This document shows, piece by piece, positions 24,335 to 34,604 of a DNA stretch of 64,000 nt. The stretch covers positions 77,419,740-77,483,739 of the forward strand of contig JAOWCC010000577.1 in the NCBI GenBank assembly GCA_030867875.1, in the 5' to 3' direction. Below the pieces are notes generated by a model that was not told the DNA's origin, did not search any database, and saw only the letters and a list, made by a program, of their open reading frames with translations. The DNA comes from Actinernus sp. WN-2022 (Eukaryota > Cnidaria > Anthozoa > Actiniaria > Actinernidae). Both the position numbers and the translations under genes were made by a program. Each line of letters begins with the position of its first letter. The first letter of the stretch is position 1.

Positions 24335-24985
24335 TTATAATCTTTGTAATTGTGGAAAAATAATAAATAAATAAAAATATAATATAACTTTTGGTTTGAT
24401 TAGGCAATCAAAGAGGCGTAAAGTTAATTTAATATCCGTTCGGAAATTTTTACCCATGGATTTCTTCAGTTTAAATATATCCTTCAGCGCTGTCTTCTTC
24501 AGTTCAGTTTTAGCAAGGTTAAAACTACCAATCGTGATAAACATTAATCCGAGGTACTTATATGAAGTAACGTTCTCGATTTCTTTTCCCCGGTATCTAA
24601 ACTTATACTTGTTCATCGATTTACCGGTATTGTTGAACACTAAGATCTTTGTTTTTTCTAAGTTAATTTGCATGCCGTTTTCATTAGTAAATTCGTCAAC
24701 ACCTTTCAGATAGTTTTGTAGCTGGATAGCATTGTTTTCCATAATAACAAGGTCATCCGCATATAGTAGACAGTTAATATTCATTCCATTTATTATCAGT
24801 GGTTCATTCGGATCAGCTTTTTCAGCAATTGTTTTAGGAAGGTCATGTAGGAATAGATTGAACAGAGTTGGCGAGAGAATGCACCCTTGCTTCACACCTT
24901 TAAAGCATTGAAATGTTTCAGTGATTTGGCCATCGACTTTGACAGCGGCACAGTCATTGTTGTACATTGTTTTCAATATTGACAA
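24335..24985 (-). pseudogene. LINE 2 reverse transcriptase, palm and thumb
   Basis: Contains FKGVKQGCILSPTLFNLFLHDL, then LLYADDLVIM with the paired catalytic Asp residues, then INLEKTKILVF and TSYKYLGLMF, the standard order of non-LTR RT blocks C to E. The reading frame enters unrelated AT-rich sequence after CLIKP, marking a 3' deletion. Upstream the frame breaks, then the MITE follows. Confidence 0.85.
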
Positions 24986-25135
24986 AAAGTCGCCTGTAAT
25001 CCCTGTATCCTCTACTTTCTTGAATAGCTTATTATAGCGTATCGAAGGCCTTCGAAAAGTCGATAAAACAGGTAAACAGCATATTCCTTCTTTTGTTGGG
25101 CTTGCTTTTTACATATTTGTCGATTAGTGTTTTTA

Positions 25136-25426
25136 AAGGGGCTATGTCATGGTACTGCGCATGTATCGAGTAATCGCTCGTTTAGTGGCTGTTAATTGGA
25201 TACAAACCGTTAAACTTCCCTCCCTCAATGTTTAATTGAAAGGATTTTCAATATTTTCCCTGGAGACTGTTTATATACACTGTTTGTTAGTCATTTTTGC
25301 ATATTTGCTTTCATTTTAAGCATCTCACATGGCCGAGAGGTTCGTAAGTTCATATCAAAATCGGTGGAAATAGCTCTTTCCGGCCCGGAAAAACGAATGT
25401 AAAATCTTACCGTGACACAGCCCCTT
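25136..25426. mobile_element. MITE inside LINE 2 with TA duplication (291 bp)
   Basis: Left end AAGGGGCTATGTCATGG and right end CCGTGACACAGCCCCTT are inverted. TA occurs directly outside both (25134-25135 and 25427-25428). Removing the insert and one TA reconnects LINE palm coding sequence. The interior matches the repeat at about 21045-21231. Confidence 0.85.
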
Positions 25427-25494
25427 TAATGTCAATATACTATCTATGGTACTATGCTTCTTTCGAAAACCTCCTTGTTCTTTTAAAAAAAAAA

Positions 25495-25836
25495 TTATTC
25501 TTTTCCAAGTAATTGCAGTCTTTCATTTAAAATTGTCGTAAATATTTTACTAAGACTTGGTGACAACGTAATTCCCCTATAATTGTTGACGTCATCTTGG
25601 TCTCCCTTTTTGTGTAGGGGAGTAATTAGGTCTGTACACCATTCCTTTGGGTATTGACCCGAACTCAAAACTTTATTAAAGATACTAAGCAATGGTATTT
25701 CTAGCTGATTTTTAGCAAGTAGGATTACTTCATTCAGTATATTATGTATCCCGGGCGATTTCCCTATTTTTAATTTCTTCATTGCGGTTGACAATTCTTG
25801 TTTACTAATTTCATAGTGTGGTGTTTGCAGCCTCAT
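25495..25836 (-). pseudogene. LINE 2 reverse transcriptase, fingers
   Basis: Reads KLKIGKSPGIHNILNEV, SSGQYPKEWCTDLITPLHKKG and NNYRGITLSPSLSKIFTTIL, the N-terminal RT blocks. Same strand as 24335-24985, and together they form one RT split by a frameshift and the MITE. Further N-terminal LINE coding, Lys-rich, extends in shifted frames to about 26175. Confidence 0.85.
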
Positions 25837-26284
25837 GGGGTTGATTTACATAATTTCCGTTTAACAGCTGATTTTGTTTCTTGAAAAATTCAGAAAACAC
25901 TTCAATTGCTATCGAGTTAGATTTTTTACCTTTTTTCGAAATATTAAAGATGCGATTTACATGTTTCCTTAGCGTTACTAAAATCAATTTTTCCAATGTT
26001 TTTTTTCTCTGTAACGGTATTTCTTCTTCTCGCAGAGATTCTTAAACTGTTTCTTTTTCAGGCTTAAGTCATTCCGAAGTGTTATGTTGTCAGGGTGATT
26101 GCTAACGTTTTTACCCAAGGATCTTAAGTAGTGTTTTTCTGTTTTCCTTATCAAACCATTCCATGCTCTGTTCTTTTTGTCCCCCACCGATGAGCTGACC
26201 TTCAGACGGACCCCATGGACAATAGGAAATTTCCTGCGGGGTTGGCAGATGGGTGTCCCAAGAGGACACCCCCTCAGCGTAGAC

Positions 26285-27354
26285 CCTAGAGTTTTCTTGG
26301 AGGGTGAGCGCCCCAAGATCCATCAGAAACTGATAGAAGAGATGTGCAGCTGCGAAACTACGCCCCTGATGGTAGTGTAGAGTTCACCAGTATCGTACTG
26401 CGCCACAAACAGGAGGCGCTCTTGAACGCCTATGAGATCGATGAAGTAATATTCGAGGCTTTTCCTTACATCCAAGAGCTCCTCGATAAGTGGACACAAA
26501 GAGGTTCTGGGTGGGTGGTTGAGTAGGTACAAAAGTTGTGGCTGGACATTGCTCGCTACCAGCCTCTGAGGGGCAGCTCTTACATCCATTACCGGCAGCC
26601 ATTCAATGTAAAAAGGCAGTAATCAACGTGAAGAACAAGGACGACAACTGTCTCAGATGGGCCCTCCGGTCCGCTTTGTTTCCAGTAGCACATGGGAAGC
26701 ATGCAGACAGGCCCAACAACTACCCAATCGAAGATGGCTTGGACTTCAGAGGTATCACCTATATGCCAGATCGGGAAAGTCGAGAAACAAAACGACCTAG
26801 CCTTGAACATCTTTGGTTGAGACAAGGGTGTCATCGTGCACCAGCTCAGCAAGCATCCCAATAACACTCCCAGGATCAACCTCTTGCTGGTCGAGAAGGC
26901 TGGCAGGTCCCACTATACTTGGGTTAAGAACCTCAACCGCCTGCTCTACGACCAAAGCAAACATGGAGAGCGTAAACACTTCTTTGAACGATGCCTCCAT
27001 CGCTATTCCAGAGAAGACCTTCTAGAGGCCCACAAACCTGAATGCCGAGGAATAGGACAAACAGCAGTCAGAGTGGAGATGCCTGAAGAGGGTAAAAATA
27101 AGCTAACATTTAAGGAATGGCATAAACAGATTCCAGCCTGCTACATCATCTACGCTGACGTCGAGGCTCTTACGACTAAGGTGGAGGAGCCAGAGCTCAA
27201 TCCATCCAAGAGCAACACCCAGAAGACTCAACTACACCAACCACGTGGCTTCGGCTACGTCGTAGTGCGGTGTGACGGTCACACCGAGGCCCCAGTGGCG
27301 TACAGAGGCCCCGATGCTGCAGAGAGGTTTCTCAAGGCCCTGCAGGAGGAATAA
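26285..27354 (+). pseudogene. P1 DNA polymerase B, N-terminal part
   Basis: Frames at 26344-26526, 26538-26864 and 26836-27354 chain together. They read a conserved Polinton PolB N-terminal region: SGWVVE, IARYQPLRGSSYI, INVKNKDDNCLRWAL, DFRGITYMP, the HYTWVKNLNRLL block, a C/H-containing finger ending at AHKPEC, then an exonuclease-type IIYADVEALT segment. At least three frameshifts or stops occur. The polymerase would copy the element by protein-primed synthesis. Confidence 0.75.
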
Positions 27355-28075
27355 CTCAGGATTAAAGTAGTCGTAGCTAACCCAAAGGCCATTCAGATGT
27401 TCCCTCAAGACTTCGTAGCACACCAGAATGCCACACGTCTTTCGAAAGGCTTCGAACACGTCTGCAAGGAGAAGCTCGTCCGTTCGAATGTAAAGATCGT
27501 GGTACTCACCCATGTTCCGACACTCGAATGTGTCCCACACTCTTTTGGCGTGCTTACGGTCTTCCGCTGATATGTGCTCATCGGCGAGCTTGCTATGGAA
27601 GGTCTCGATGGGAGGTAGTGACTCTGTGAAACGGTCCCAGCCGTCCATGTACTCGTAGGGATAGACACCCTTTCGCAGTAGCAGCCGCTGCTGCTTCTTG
27701 TCTGGCTCGTACCTGACCGTGATTTGAAAGGCTTCTGGTTTGTTGGCTGATACAAGCTTCTCTAGGGAATCCAGGAGGAACTGAGCACTGTCGATGAACC
27801 GCAGGCGACCAAGGGAGAATGAGATCTACTTCTCTGTGTTGTTGGGAATACATTCTAGCTTGCCCTCCACCTTGGAAATGGCTTGCATCAATAGGTGTGT
27901 CATAGCCCGCAGATTGTGGAAGGCCACGTGTATGGTCGTCGTTATGGGGCTTATCCGCAGCTTGAGGTTGCAGGCGGTGTGAACAGATCCTCTGTACTTC
28001 CCTGTGATGTGGCAGTGATCGCGGACGCTGTCACCATCTATGGGTTTAGTACATATATGACAGTCTGACTACACC
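27355..28075 (-). pseudogene. P1 DNA polymerase B, central part, inverted
   Basis: The missing middle of PolB reads on the opposite strand. It runs from CHICTKP...RDHCHITGKYRG, an endonuclease VII-like Cys/His motif often embedded in these polymerases, through RFIDSAQFLLDSLEKLV and the GVYPYEYMDGWDRF block to YHDLYIRTDELLLADVFEAFR. The + strand resumes with the next expected segment at about 28076, so this is an in-place inversion of about 720 bp. One stop is visible after PNNTEK. Confidence 0.78.
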
Positions 28076-29137
28076 AGTCCAGGCTTATCCTGGGATGCCC
28101 TGCTCAAGAAAACCGGCGTTGAGTTGGAGCTGCTCACAGACTACGACCAACACCTCTTCATCGAGAAGGAGCTTCGAGGAGGGATTTCCACGGTCTTCAA
28201 ACGACATCCCAAAGCCAACAACCCAAGGGTCGCAGGCTACGACCCACTCAAGCCTACGACCCACTCAATCTAGATGCGAACAACCTCTACGGTTGGGCAT
28301 GGCCACTACCAACAGGCAACTTCGAGATGGTAGAGAAGACGGCAGAGCTTACAGTGGTAATAACAAGCCACAGTTGCAGAGCAACGCACAGCCCACATCC
28401 TAGAGGTCGACCTAGAGTACCCAGAAAACCTACACAATGCACACAACGCCTATCCACTGGCACCAGAGAACTCATCAGTAGGGGTGCGTCACCCGAAGTT
28501 CAAAACCTGGTACCCAACCTTCGCAAACAAGGAACGCTACGTGCTACACTACCGCAACCTACAGATATACCTCTCCCTGGGAATGCGTCTGAAAAGTCCA
28601 CCGAGCACTCCGGTACAACCAGAGCCCATGAATGGAGCCTGACGTACGAATGAATACAGAGCCCTGCAAACAGGCCACCAGCGACTTTGGGAAGGACTTG
28701 TACAAGTTGATGAACAATTCCGTCTTTGGGAAGACCATGGAGAACCTACGCAAGCGTGTGAAGGTCAAGCTGGTGTACTTAGAGGAGGAGGACAAGCTGC
28801 GGCGTCTGATAGCCAGCCCGGCCTTTCTCCAGCAAAAAGTGTTTGACAATGACCTGGTCGCCCTACACATGTACAAGAGTAGACTCGATCGCCCCATCTA
28901 TGTGGGCATGAGCGTCCTTGACTTCTCCAAGCACCTGATGTACGACTCCTACTACAACCAACTTAAGGTGAAGTACGAGGAGCATTGCCAACTCCTCTAT
29001 ACAGACACCGACTCTCTCCTCCTTGAGATACAACCTGAGGACGTCTACGAAGACATCGCAGCACAGGCACACATGTACGACAACACCGACTATCCAAAGG
29101 ATCACCCACTACACAACACAGCAAACAAAAAGGTCCT
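28076..29137 (+). pseudogene. P1 DNA polymerase B, palm and thumb
   Basis: Starts with YTSPGLSWDALLKKTGVELELL, then frames shift through EKELRGGISTV to an open stretch at 28632-29137. That stretch has the KLMNNSVFGKTMENLR motif, the polymerase Kx3NSxYG-type block, and a YTDTDSLLLEI motif carrying the catalytic DTD. The PolB text ends at about 29137 (TANKKVL), where unrelated minus-strand gene sequence starts, so the C-terminus is lost. Confidence 0.82.
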
Positions 29138-29314
29138 ACTCCACAGCACCCCCTCACGGACCAGCGTTGCTTCACCAGAGTGGCGCGCATCCCTTTCGCG
29201 TGCTTCCTCACGGGCTAGTGCTCGTCCCGCGGCCACACGCTTTGGGTCTTTACCTTTAGGCGCTGTTTTCGGTGGAGCCAATGTTATCCGATCTTCCTCC
29301 ATCGTGGATTTCAT
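29102..29314 (-). pseudogene. P1 small basic protein (KDPKRVAAGRA family)
   Basis: Reads MEEDRITLAPPKTAPKGKD from about 29302, then PKRVAAGRALAREEARE, clearly related to the P2 ORF at 52980-53289. It is basic and probably coupled to a C-terminal membrane segment, which is lost here at the PolB junction. Function unknown. Confidence 0.65.
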
Positions 29315-29878
29315 GCTCGGATGAAGCTGCTATACTTGACAGCTGTGAGTCTTCAACACATTGTGTCCCTACGTGATTAATTACGTGGCATATATCGCTG
29401 GCTAGAGCTATGAACCGACCCGTGTTTAGAGTCAACAAGCCCACCACAGCAGAGATCTCGTTGTGAATTAGCCGGTCGTCTAGTACGTCTTTTTGGAGAG
29501 CTTATTGATCATCTAGTGGAACTACATTCCCAACCAGGCGGGTCGTAAGGCGCAGAGCCCCATCAACTAGTCTACCTGTTACCTGTTTTGCTAGGACGGC
29601 TTGGTACCTGTTGTGGTACTTCTCTAGGTCCTTCTCAGACAGTCTGGCCACGTCTCCTAGCGAGAGGTTCCGCCCTACGTACTCCTTTGTGGTACCCATC
29701 ACGGCTAAAATAGATAGGGCTTCTCTACGTTTGCTGCATGCATTGCTGCAAGCTTCGCTGTGAACTTCGCTGCATGCTTCGCTCTTGTTCCTCCACATTA
29801 CAGCTTCGCTGTGGAGTGGTCCTTACTGTTGCGGAGCAACAAACTCACCTAACAGTTCTGTGGTCTCGTCCTCCATCG
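29256..29878 (-). pseudogene. P1 small structural-block protein (homolog of 52445-53032)
   Basis: Starts at about 29878 with MEDETTELLGEF after the ATPase end. It is degraded by stops and a SEACSEVHSEAC-type repeat, then reads EALSILAVMGTTKEYVGRNLSLGDVARLSEKDLEKYHNRY, highly similar to P2. Where P2 has a TAG stop, P1 has a Glu codon. The C-terminal part (TLNTGRFIALASDI) is in a shifted frame. Confidence 0.7.
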
Positions 29879-29884
29879 TGGTAT

Positions 29885-30893
29885 CATAAATGTATATATG
29901 TATATGGCGCAGGAATTTCTAATACGGTGATGAAGGGGTGCCTCAAGCAGAAACACATATGCGCAAACTTGTGGAACTTAAGATCCGACACCAGCAGCTG
30001 TTTTTCATCTTTCAATATATCACCACCGTAGTCCTGAAAGATATTAGGGACTTTAAGATACTACGACGGCGACGGCTGCGACAACGTGATGTGAAAAATG
30101 GTGTTATCGATAATTTGTTTATTATCGTTTCTTTTCTTCGACTTTTGTTGCATTTCTCATCCAGGTTTTCGAAAAATAGAGTGTGCACAGAGTTCCGATT
30201 CGGCCGAACAAATAGCGGTGCCATTTACGTTTTCAGGTTCTGGTTCTCTACGGAACGTAAACTCAGCGTTTTCACGTCGTGTTTTTGCAGACAACGGCTA
30301 AAATAAATGCAGCTACATGCATTTTCACGTGCAGTTATTGTATTTTGTAATTAAGTCCATTGTTTCACCGCGTTACCGTCGACGTTGCCGTCGTGGTATC
30401 TTAAAGTCCCTCTTCTTAGTGGCTACGGCGGATGTGGTGTGGAAGGAGATGACTACACCTACATCCTCACGGAATGGTTTGCAGATACTTGTGAGCTGTT
30501 GTTTCAGGACCTATACAGAAATTCCGATATGGCGAGTTGTAAAAGCTAGATCAACCAACCCATCCGTGCGGCTTTTTACATCTTTAGAGGATGCACAGTC
30601 GTCTAAGACTAGCACCGTGTTGGTACCAGCCCAGTAGTAGGAACACAAGCGCAGTGTGGCGTCGATGGCGTCTTCGCAGGAACTGCTTGGTTGAATGATA
30701 TAGAAGTGTGGGTCTTTGTGAGCAAAACCTCGATAGGTCTTGTTGTGGGAGTATGTGGGTACACTAATACGATATAATAAAACTTACCACGGAACGGGCC
30801 CCGGAGCTGGTCTATCAAAAAGGCTGTTTTTCCACAATTCGTAGGCCCCACTATCAAAGCGTTGAAAGGTACTTCTTCGACTATGGAATCCAT
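29885..30893 (-). pseudogene. P1 packaging ATPase (split by a MITE)
   Basis: Starts at 30893 (MDSIVEEVPFNALIVGP) with the Walker A motif GPTNCGKT. A frameshift follows near 30750, then VLDDCASSKD (Walker B) at about 30595-30566 and the ISV...VLKQQLTSI block with one stop. The MITE at 30046-30411 comes next, and the C-terminal part ends at about 29888. It is homologous to 51811-52452. It would power DNA packaging as a FtsK/HerA-type ATPase but is inactive. Confidence 0.82.
30046..30411. mobile_element. MITE inserted in the P1 ATPase (366 bp)
   Basis: Left end AGGGACTTTAAGATACTACGACGG and right end CCGTCGTGGTATCTTAAAGTCCCT are inverted with one mismatch. ATPase coding sequence lies on both sides. 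The inside shares CATTTTCACGTGCA...ATTGTATTT with 15390-15460. I could not define a target duplication. Confidence 0.75.
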
Positions 30894-30939
30894 ATTATAT
30901 GTCCCCTATAGACTTGCGATTGTTGCTTCGCTGCATGTT

Positions 30940-31122
30940 AGTATGTAATGCTCTGCAGCCTTCCGTTCAATATCGTTAACTGCGCATCCGCAAGGACGTT
31001 TATGTGCATGTTGACATTACCAGATCCACCACTCCGATGCACGCGAAGCTGAATGTCTTTGCTGCTTCCCACCTGAGCTAGCCCATCACCGTGGACTTCC
31101 GGGTCCTTTCCCGTGCGACAGT
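30940..31122 (-). pseudogene. P1 major capsid protein, C-terminal fragment
   Basis: The minus strand reads DCRTGKDPEVHGDGLAQ and NVNMHINVLADAQLTILN, matching the C-terminus of the P2 capsid protein at 51590-51770 with high identity. It is cut at about 31122 by BEL/Pao sequence. Confidence 0.78.
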
Positions 31123-31125
31123 CGA

Positions 31126-31489
31126 TTGTTGGACAGTCAACAGTTGGTCTCTCAGAAGAATGCGAAGGCGCATGAAGACCAATTCCCTATGGCGGCAGAA
31201 ACGGTGTTGAAGTCAACCTACATGGATAACAGTATGGACTCAGTATTGGATGCCAACCAAGGTGCTGAACTCTACCAACAGTTAACGGAGTTGTGGCATA
31301 AAGCTGGGATGCATGCTCGAAAGTGGTTATCAGATTCAACAAATGTATTAGAGAAGATGCCAGCTGAAGATAGAGCATTACAAGTCGAACTCGACAAAGG
31401 TTATCTTCCATCAATAAAGACTCTCGGAGTTTTGTGGCTGGCCGAAGAAGATGTATTCACTTTTAAGACGAATCCCCTTCCGGAGTATC
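31126..31489 (+). pseudogene. BEL/Pao reverse transcriptase, C-terminal half
   Basis: Reads TYMDNSMDSV where the active form has YMDD, so one catalytic Asp has become Asn. It continues with the ELYQQLTELWHKAGMHARKW block, KTLGVLWLAEEDVFTFKTN and LPEY. The frame then runs into the MITE. Confidence 0.8.
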
Positions 31490-32122
31490 CTGCGAGCAGA
31501 GGTTTCTCATCTCTTTGCCTTTCCTGTCGCATAGAGAAACCTCTGCCACGAAACGATTGCTTTCCCCGATTAACATGCGCACTTACGACCTCCAAAATAT
31601 TGGAGGTAAATCACGTGATAAACCAGTTACCAAACCTGTTTTACCTGTCTGATATCGCTCGGGTATGACTTTTTAACGATATTGGCTGGTTCTGCAAGAG
31701 CCCACAGTATCCTTCGCAGCCGTTATTTATATCGTCACGCAGTTTTTTGTTTGCCGACGATTAATACGAACGGGATTCAAACTCCGGCTTTGTCTTCTAC
31801 TTATTTTGCTGAACTGCACAAAAAATCTTGAAATTACCGTTCAATAAATCTAGCTTAATTTATCATCTAGAAAGCTTTGATTTATACCCTCGAAGAAGGA
31901 CATTTATTTTATTTTATCCACTTCGTCTTCTCTTGCCGTTAACAATAGGAAATGGACAATCTGAAATATACAATGAATCTACAATGTTTACTGTCTCGTT
32001 TTTCTCGGCCAATGGAAATCCAGATACCATGGCGCATGCTCAACGCGAAAGGCAATCGTTTCGTGGCAGAGGTTTCTCTCGGCGACAGGAAAAGCAAAGA
32101 GATGAGAAACTTCTGCTCGCAG
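31490..32122. mobile_element. MULE-like MITE with about 80-bp inverted ends
   Basis: Left arm CTGCGAGCAGAGGTTTCTC... (31490-about 31570) and its reverse complement at about 32040-32122 pair over about 80 bp. The long arms suggest a Mutator-type family. The similar MITE at 43497-44227 has a 9-bp duplication. The exact outer limit here is uncertain by a few bases. No transposase. Confidence 0.75.
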
Positions 32123-32138
32123 TGTACCTCAGGAGAAT

Positions 32139-33520
32139 TTTGAATACACTAAGAGGAACTTTCTGAGGAAGATTGCCAAATTTGTCGATGCCATTGATTT
32201 CTTGGCACCGTTTACTATTCGTGCGAAGATCCTACTCCAAGAGATCTGGACTGCAGGACTTGGTTGGGATGATCCTTTACAGGAAAACCGCATTCACAAA
32301 GCACGACAGTGGTTCAGCGAGTTGATTGATCTAGTCGAAATCAAAGTTCCGAGATGCTTACGATTGGGTCAAGAAGAACCACTGTCAGTGGTGTTGCACA
32401 CCTTTGTAGATGCATCATAGCATGCGTATGGTACTGTCCTGTATACACGATATATGTATATAAGAATGGACTGGTCTCTCGACGTGTAGTGGCAGCGAAG
32501 ACACGAGTTGCACCTCTTGCGACGACAAGCATTCCTCGTTTAGAGCTAATGGAAGCGATCTTGGGATTAAGACTAGCAGTGACGATTTCCAAAACACTGA
32601 ACATAATTCTTAGTCAGGCAGTCTTTGGGTCAGACGGTATGAATGTGTTGTGGTGGATAAGAGGGAGAAGTCGGACGTTCAGACCATCTGTGGCAAGTCG
32701 AGTAGGCGAGATACAGAGCGTGAGTGATCCTGAACAATGGAGGTATGTTCCTACCAGAGACAATCCTGTTGACAAACTAACAAGGGTCATACAAGCACCA
32801 AAACTGGCCCACGATGACACTTGGTGGATGGGTCCTGACTTCTTGAAGACAGACGAACACGATTGGCCAGTTAATCGATTTGATAAAGACAATGTATCAC
32901 AAGACGAGATGAAGAAGGACGACAAGACGTTTTATCGAATGGTCAATTGGAGAGGACTGCCACAAGAAATGTTGTCTAATAACGGCACTCACTTTGTGGG
33001 TGCAAATAAAGAGCTACGCGAATTACTCAGAAGGCTAGATCCAGAGAAGATAAACAGATATACAGCTAATGAGGGGATAAAATGGCATTTTAACCCTTCG
33101 TTAGCCCCCCATTTTGGTGGCGTGTACACGTGACGATGATCAAGGCGGCAAAGCGAGCAATATTCGCAATCTTAGTAAATGCAGATGTGAATGACGAAGA
33201 GCTGATGACCGCATTCACCGGAGCTGAGGCTCTTGTGAATTCAAGACCGTTGACTTATCAAACGGCCATACCAGAAGATGACGTACCTTTATCGCCGAAT
33301 CACTTCTTGTTTGAGCAAGTTGGAGGACGATAAGCACCGGAATCGGTAGGTAGCACTACTTTTAATCCCAGAAGATGATGGAGAAGAGTTCAAGACTGAG
33401 TACGTCACTTTTAGCATCGGTGGCTGCGTGAATGGTTACCCGAACTTAATGTCAGAAAGAGGTGGTTGAGTACGGAGTAAGATCTTGCAGTGAATGACGT
33501 AGTGTTGGTAATCACGCCCA
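32139..33520 (+). pseudogene. BEL/Pao RNase H and integrase remnants
   Basis: After the MITE the text resumes with the KRNFLRKIAKF block, then IRAKILLQEIWTAGLGWDD, VVLHTFVDAS (RNase H first Asp), then in another frame VAAKTRVAPLATTSIPRLELM. Integrase text follows (LSNNGTHFVGANKELRELL, HFNPSLAPHFGGVYT), with IKAAKRAIFAIL in the next frame. The first part of the integrase is deleted after RFDKDNV. A C-terminal WLREWLPELN segment lies at about 33420-33480. Confidence 0.8.
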
Positions 33521-33525
33521 ACACA

Positions 33526-33545
33526 TAATAATAATAATAACAATA
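33526..33545. repeat. (ATA)n microsatellite tail of LINE 3
   Basis: A run of ATA/ACA triplets directly abuts BEL/Pao sequence on one side and LINE 3 on the other, as expected for the 3' tail of a microsatellite-ended LINE. Confidence 0.7.
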
Positions 33546-34021
33546 AAGGTTTATTCACAGCTTATCCATTCTAATGAATGGCTCTTCATCTGTGACGATA
33601 AAAATAAATACGATATAACAAAATAAGTAGATATAGATAATAATAAAACGTTATACTATTATACACTGATATAAGTATAATTTTTTTTTATAATATTTAC
33701 ATCATCATAAAATCTTCTAACGAGACATCCCTAATTAAGATAGCTAATACCGTACCCAACCCGTACCCATTCGAGACTAGGAATTTCGATAATAAAATTA
33801 TGGCCCGAGACGTTCCTTTGCCATTGCCATTAGATATTTTCTAGTTTGCTTGATAAAGTTTTTAGAATTAATTGATTGTCTGATATAGGCAGGCAGCTTG
33901 TTAAAAATGGCAGAACAAGGTCCTGCAGTGTTCCTTTCTCTAGAGGTACTAAAAGCTGAGGAGCACTGCTGGAGCGCAAGTCATGCTGATGTTCATACTT
34001 CTTCAGCGGGAGATAAGACGG

Positions 34022-34435
34022 TTAGTTTGGGTTTGTTAAAGTATTGCGTGCAATTCGGGCAAGATACAATTCTCTCCGTTCAATAACTGGAAGCCAGCCG
34101 AGTGCTACAACTGAACGTACATCGGCATAACGATTTATCACAACGCTGGCAGTAGCATTCATTACCATCTGGAGCTTTTTCACAAGATAGGCAGGTAAAG
34201 GATGAAATACAATGTCATTAAAGTCAAGTATGGATAGGATCAACACTTCAGCAAGATACTTCTTTAAGCGGAAGGGAGCTAAGTGCTTGATCTTCCTCAA
34301 GACAGACAGTACTTCATAGCAAGATGAACAGGTTTTCCTCACATGCACATCCCATTTCAGGTACTGTTGGAATTCAATCCCAAGTAGCTTATGGGTGGGT
34401 ACCCTTTCTAACGGTGTGCCATTTACTGTGATCAT
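34022..34435 (-). pseudogene. LINE 3 RT C-terminal region
   Basis: Begins MITVNGTPLERVPTHKLLGIEF, with the LLGIEF-type block that follows the RT palm. It continues with KYLAEVLILSILDFNDIVF and YADVRSVVALGWLPVIERRE. A short gap with a frameshift separates it from 34605. The palm's YADD block lies in that broken zone. Confidence 0.82.
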
Positions 34436-34604
34436 GGGAGAACGATTAGAGTTTCATTTAGTTTAGACTCACATTGGATTAAAGCGCCAGGACGTGCATG
34501 TTCATATATTGTAGTGTCATCAGCATATTGTATGGAAGTTGACGACAAATGCTGGTGCAAGTCGGAAACATACAGGCTAAAGATGAAACGACCAAGGACC
34601 GACC

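Larger units (their letters stand above)
24260..26178 (-). mobile_element. Second LINE fragment, interrupted by a MITE
   Basis: Minus-strand non-LTR element. From right to left it shows a Lys-rich linker (about 25837-26175), RT fingers (25495-25836), a palm strand just outside the MITE (about 25050-25130), and the catalytic palm plus thumb (24335-24985). It is 5'-truncated where it meets Polinton sequence at about 26178, and its 3' part is deleted after the CLIKP block. This is a different LINE family from the one at 816-5830, judging by motif wording (GVKQGCILSPTLFNLF, YADDLV). Confidence 0.8.
26180..31122. mobile_element. Polinton/Maverick fragment P1 (rearranged)
   Basis: A piece of a large virus-like transposon. 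PolB is on + (about 26285-29137, with an inverted middle). The capsid-side genes are on - (31122 down to about 29102), in the order MCP tail, ATPase, a small protein, a basic small protein. The minus block is homologous, in the same order, to 51580-53289 of the second element. Convergent polymerase and capsid genes are usual for Polintons. No terminal inverted repeat, integrase or protease is visible, and many frames are broken, so it is a dead remnant bounded by a LINE on the left and BEL sequence on the right. Confidence 0.82.
31123..33525 (+). mobile_element. BEL/Pao retrotransposon remnant
   Basis: Plus-strand Pao-type pol: RT C-terminal half (31126-31489), an inserted MITE (31490-32122), connection and RNase H (about 32139-32640), then integrase pieces (32640-33520). 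No gag, protease or LTR is recognised. It starts at the P1 capsid break and ends at the 3' tail of LINE 3. Several stops and deletions make it a relic. Confidence 0.8.

Noticed and set aside
26589..27000. Minus-strand ORFs over the P1 PolB N-terminus
   Set aside because: Shadows of the plus-strand polymerase text, which carries the conserved motifs.
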